Origin: an uncultured Lachnospiraceae bacterium
GTDB lineage: Bacteria > Bacillota > Clostridia > Lachnospirales > Lachnospiraceae
DNA length: 6,745 bases
Assembly (NCBI GenBank): GCA_948665105.1
Contig: CAPNGW010000131.1
Location: forward strand, 1 to 6,745
Direction: 5' to 3'
Shown here: positions 4,636 to 6,745 of the stretch, one piece after another
Layout of the letters: the number at the start of each line of letters is the position of its first letter
Numbering within the stretch: position 1 is the first letter of the stretch
Translations under genes and position numbers: made by a program
The notes under the pieces: generated by a model
Databases searched by the model: none
What the model was told of the DNA's origin: nothing
What the model saw: the letters and a program-made list of their open reading frames with translations, nothing else

Positions 4636-5298
4636 CTAAGACCGCATTTTAAAGCCAATTCCCCAGACAGCTTCTATGTAATCTTTGCCATTCACTTCAC
4701 GAAGCTTTTTTCGTAAATTGCTTATATGCATTTTAAGGGAACCTTCCGTACAGTCCGGAGTATCCTGGCTAATCCGATCCAGCAAAAGAGATTTGGTAAC
4801 AACCTATGTTTGATTTTGTATAAGTATTTTGAGAATTGCACATTCCGTTCTTGTCAATCGTATTTCGGTGGTATCAATGGCTGCAGTATGGGTGTCTGGA
4901 TGGAGGGTGATATCATCAAAGGTTAAGGAGGAGGCGGCGGGCATAGCAGCACTTTTGCGAAGCTGTACGGCAATTCTGGCCAGAAGCTCCTTCATGTGAA
5001 AGGGCTTTGTGACATAGTCCACAGCACCGTCAAGTAGTAAAGACACTTTATTGTCAATATCTATCTTGGCGCTTACCACAATGACAGGTATGTCCTTGAT
5101 ATAGGGCAGCACATCTTCCCCCGAAAGCCCCGGCAGCATCAGATCAAGCAATACAAGGTCCGGCCTTACCTTCGACAGTACATATAAGCTTTCCGTTCCC
5201 GAATATGCGCGGAGAACGCCATAACCCTCCTTGGAGAGGGCTTCCTCAAGCATATTTCCGATATGCATATCATCATCGATAATCAGGATATGTTTCAT
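4636..5298 (-). pseudogene. OmpR-family response regulator interrupted by an in-frame TAG in the DNA-binding domain
   Basis: The receiver domain (residues about 1-112) is complete: acidic pocket D8/D9, phosphoacceptor D52 in LVLLDLMLPG, S76 in VVSAK, and K98 in VTKPF. The winged-helix domain begins (EIRLTRTECAILKILIQNQT) but meets TAG at 4804-4806 after residue 164. In the same frame the domain then continues for 55 codons as VVTKSLLLDRISQDTPDCTE, including the recognition helix SLKMHISNLRKKL and the wing YIEAVWGIGFKMRS, and ends at TAG 4636-4638. Full length would be about 220 residues, normal for the family. The interrupted codon probably was Gln (CAG to TAG, one base). The truncated product could still be phosphorylated but should not bind DNA. 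ATG 5298 has AAAGGA 10 nt upstream; a GTG at 5301, overlapping the stop of the preceding gene, is a possible alternative start. The natural target is probably the CTTTAC array ahead of the ATPase. Confidence 0.85.
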
Positions 5299-5300
5299 CA

Positions 5301-6134
5301 CTAATAGTTCCTTTCTGTCTTGTGCCCGGCGATGGAATCTCTCTCATGGGCCAGCTCCACCGTATCCTGCCGGAACCGCCTGGGAATATTCTGTCTCTGG
5401 AGCCTGGGATTCTTACGGGCCTCGATGGCGATGCTGTGAAAAAATTCCAGCCAAAGCTGCCGATACTCCTTCTCTTTGTCAGAAAACCGGTTCATAAATT
5501 CCTCATCCGCGTCGGGGACCTCCGCCAGCAGATAGCCACTGCCCTTCTTGTGAAGGGCGGCTGTTTTGCGGTTCTCATCATAGATAATAAAATTCTCCAT
5601 GGGAAGCCGGTCTGCAAAATGCTCTGCCAGCACGGTGAGTACATTGTTCCTGGGATGAATCCGGGCAAATAACGTGCCGTTCTCAAGCTCGCTAAACCGA
5701 AGAAAGCCCAGGAGATGATGGGCTTCGTTGCCGGCGCTTCTGGCAAGCTGAAATACCCGGGCCACGTAAGGATTGCCCAGATAATTTAGAATCTTAGAGG
5801 ACTGCTCCATGGAAAGACCTAAAACCACTGTCTTATATACAGCCTCGGCCTTGCTTATATTTTTTCTTTTGTCTTTTTCTGCCTCATAGGCGTTGATGGC
5901 ATGACAGATTTCAGAATATACCTCCTGTCCCATTCGATTGTGCAGGGTATCTGCCACCTTGCGGCTGTTCTCCGGATTCACGGGAACCTCTTCGTATTCG
6001 CAGAATAACTCATACCCATCTAAAACATCCAAAGTGGTGAGTCTTATGCTATTATGCCCGTACCGACTGTCATAAGCCCGGTAAATACCGGAAAAAATAC
6101 CGTCTATGCTGTTTTCGCACACCAGTACTTTCAT
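5301..6134 (-). CDS. TIGR03915/DUF4130-family putative DNA repair protein
   Basis: A 277-residue protein that I recognise as the TIGR03915 family (DUF4130 region), a putative DNA metabolism protein of unknown biochemical activity. It begins MKVLVCENSIDGIFSGIYRA, the conserved family start. The conserved later block is LLGFLRFSELENGTLFARIH (residues 141-160), followed by the stretch RNNVLTVLAEHFADRLPMEN and FIIYDENRKTAALHKKG. No membrane segment or signal peptide is seen. The family is normally encoded beside a radical-SAM protein of the TIGR03916 type, exactly as here, and a related domain is fused to uracil-DNA-glycosylase-like proteins in other bacteria; the DNA repair link rests on those associations. 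The start at ATG 6134 is set by AAAGGAG 9 nt upstream; an in-frame ATG at 6158 lacks a binding site. Its TAG stop (5301-5303) abuts the response regulator start, implying cotranscription. Confidence 0.82.
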   Translation of the reverse strand: MKVLVCENSIDGIFSGIYRAYDSRYGHNSIRLTTLDVLDGYELFCEYEEVPVNPENSRKVADTLHNRMGQEVYSEICHAINAYEAEKDKRKNISKAEAVYKTVVLGLSMEQSSKILNYLGNPYVARVFQLARSAGNEAHHLLGFLRFSELENGTLFARIHPRNNVLTVLAEHFADRLPMENFIIYDENRKTAALHKKGSGYLLAEVPDADEEFMNRFSDKEKEYRQLWLEFFHSIAIEARKNPRLQRQNIPRRFRQDTVELAHERDSIAGHKTERNY

Positions 6135-6143
6135 TCTAAGAGG

Positions 6144-6150
6144 CTCCTTT
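6144..6150 (-). promoter_or_regulatory. Ribosome binding site that fixes the TIGR03915 gene start
   Basis: AAAGGAG (minus strand) lies 9 nt before ATG 6134 and downstream of the alternative ATG at 6158. It therefore selects the shorter start, which also matches the family N-terminus. Confidence 0.75.
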
Positions 6151-6235
6151 CCCGGCATGGATTAACCGAAATCTGCGGCATTGCCAAATGAGAACACGGA
6201 ATCAGGCTGCCAGCCAGCGCTTGCAATGGCTGTTG

Positions 6236-6745
6236 TCAGGCTCCGAGTATCTTCTGAAAGCTGGAGGAGGAATTCGAAGCCACCATCCCTTCGTCAAAGA
6301 GGCTTAGCTGTTGATATCCGCTTTCCCGAATCTCCCTGGGAATCTGCGTCTTATCCCCCATGAGATTCCGGCAGATATAATCCTCCTCCAACTTGGTGTT
6401 GTACATCATCCGCCCGCCACATGTAATAAAGTATAATGCCCGCTTTAACACAACTCCGATTTTCTTCAAATCGGAAAAGGTCAGTACAGACTGCTTCCGG
6501 GCCTTCACAATGCGGCTGGCAGACTTATAGCCGATTCCGGGAACCCGAAGCAGAGTATGATAGTCAGCCCGGTTAATCTCCACGGGGAAATATTCCAGGT
6601 GCCGCAGGGCCCAGTCGCACTTGGGGTCCAGAAAAATATTGAAATCCGGCCGGTCCTCACTCAAAAGCTCTGAAACTTCAAAATGATAATATCGAAGCAG
6701 CCAGTCCGCCTGATAAAGCCGGTGCTCCCGAAGGAGGGGCGGCCC
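6236..6745 (-). CDS. Putative DNA modification/repair radical SAM protein, C-terminal part; 5' end outside window
   Basis: The frame is open from the right edge (first codon at 6745) to TGA at 6236-6238, giving the last 169 residues. The visible part matches the C-terminus of the TIGR03916 family: PLLREHRLYQADWLLRYY, then the stretch LDPKCDWALRHLEYFPVEIN and RADYHTLLRVPGIGYKSASR. The segment LLRVPGIGYKSASRIVKAR is a helix-hairpin-helix, a non-specific DNA-binding motif. FSDLKKIGVVLKRALYFITC follows and is also conserved. The radical-SAM core with its CxxxCxxC cluster motif lies beyond the window, so that part of the call is family knowledge. A TTG at 6664 is not a true start, because recognisable family sequence continues upstream to the edge. 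The tail QQLSLFDEGMVASNSSSSFQ is low-complexity near its end. The next gene, its usual partner TIGR03915, starts about 100 nt downstream; that gap shows only a weak 6-bp inverted repeat and no convincing promoter. Confidence 0.85.
   Translation of the reverse strand, partial: GPPLLREHRLYQADWLLRYYHFEVSELLSEDRPDFNIFLDPKCDWALRHLEYFPVEINRADYHTLLRVPGIGYKSASRIVKARKQSVLTFSDLKKIGVVLKRALYFITCGGRMMYNTKLEEDYICRNLMGDKTQIPREIRESGYQQLSLFDEGMVASNSSSSFQKILGA

Noticed and set aside
4423..4636. N-terminal extension of the ATPase frame up to 4636, containing a hydrophobic stretch
   Set aside because: It runs through the promoter, the CTTTAC repeats and both palindromes, and the true start at 4408 has a near-perfect ribosome binding site and the family N-terminus.
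4726..4926. Plus-strand open frames opposite the response regulator, kinase and transporter genes
   Set aside because: They are shadows of conserved minus-strand genes, with no ribosome binding site or recognisable protein family.
6150..6205. Possible promoter TTGGCA with a 16-nt spacer ahead of the TIGR03915 gene
   Set aside because: The hexamer at the -10 position (TTAATC) matches the consensus poorly, and the pair is expected to be cotranscribed.
6211..6232. Inverted repeat CAGCCA / TGGCTG just after the radical-SAM stop, as a terminator
   Set aside because: The stem is only 6 bp with a 10-nt loop and no T-run on the minus strand, and the next gene appears to belong to the same transcript.

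Overview
The window looks like chromosomal DNA of a Gram-positive anaerobe of the Clostridia, most likely a Lachnospiraceae-type genome. This is inferred from strong AAGGAGG-type ribosome binding sites, from the lantibiotic/bacitracin-type ABC transporter with a two-component system, and from a radical-SAM plus DUF4130 repair-type gene pair common in that group. No rRNA, tRNA, CRISPR array or insertion sequence is visible.

Left part (1-1757, + strand). The window opens inside an rsmA (ksgA) gene. Its C-terminal domain runs without a stop codon into an aminoglycoside phosphotransferase-family kinase, so the two form one continuous frame ending at 1136. Next comes a compact, AT-richer type II toxin-antitoxin module: a RelB/DinJ-type ribbon-helix-helix antitoxin overlapping by 8 nt a YoeB-type mRNA interferase with all expected active-site residues. 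Two adjacent palindromes lie just ahead of the antitoxin.

Middle part (1761-5298, - strand). This is an antimicrobial-peptide sensing and resistance locus, read right to left: OmpR-family response regulator, ABC ATPase, ABC-2 permease, sensor histidine kinase. The ATPase and permease overlap by 8 nt, and the kinase follows 10 nt later. The response regulator has an in-frame TAG that removes most of its DNA-binding domain, although the rest of the domain is still readable in the same frame. Between regulator and ATPase lie two strong palindromes and, next to the ATPase, a promoter with four CTTTAC half-sites at 11-12 nt spacing. That is the layout expected for binding of an OmpR-type regulator. 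The likely design was kinase senses peptide, regulator binds the repeats, transporter is induced. In this copy the regulator is probably broken.

Right part (5301-6745, - strand). A partial radical-SAM DNA repair/modification protein (C-terminal part with a helix-hairpin-helix) is followed by its usual partner, a TIGR03915/DUF4130 protein. The stop codon of the latter touches the start of the response regulator, so the regulator is probably transcribed with the repair pair rather than with the transporter.

The observations most worth a second look are the RsmA-kinase fusion, the amber-interrupted regulator facing an intact four-site operator, and the double-palindrome element between them.
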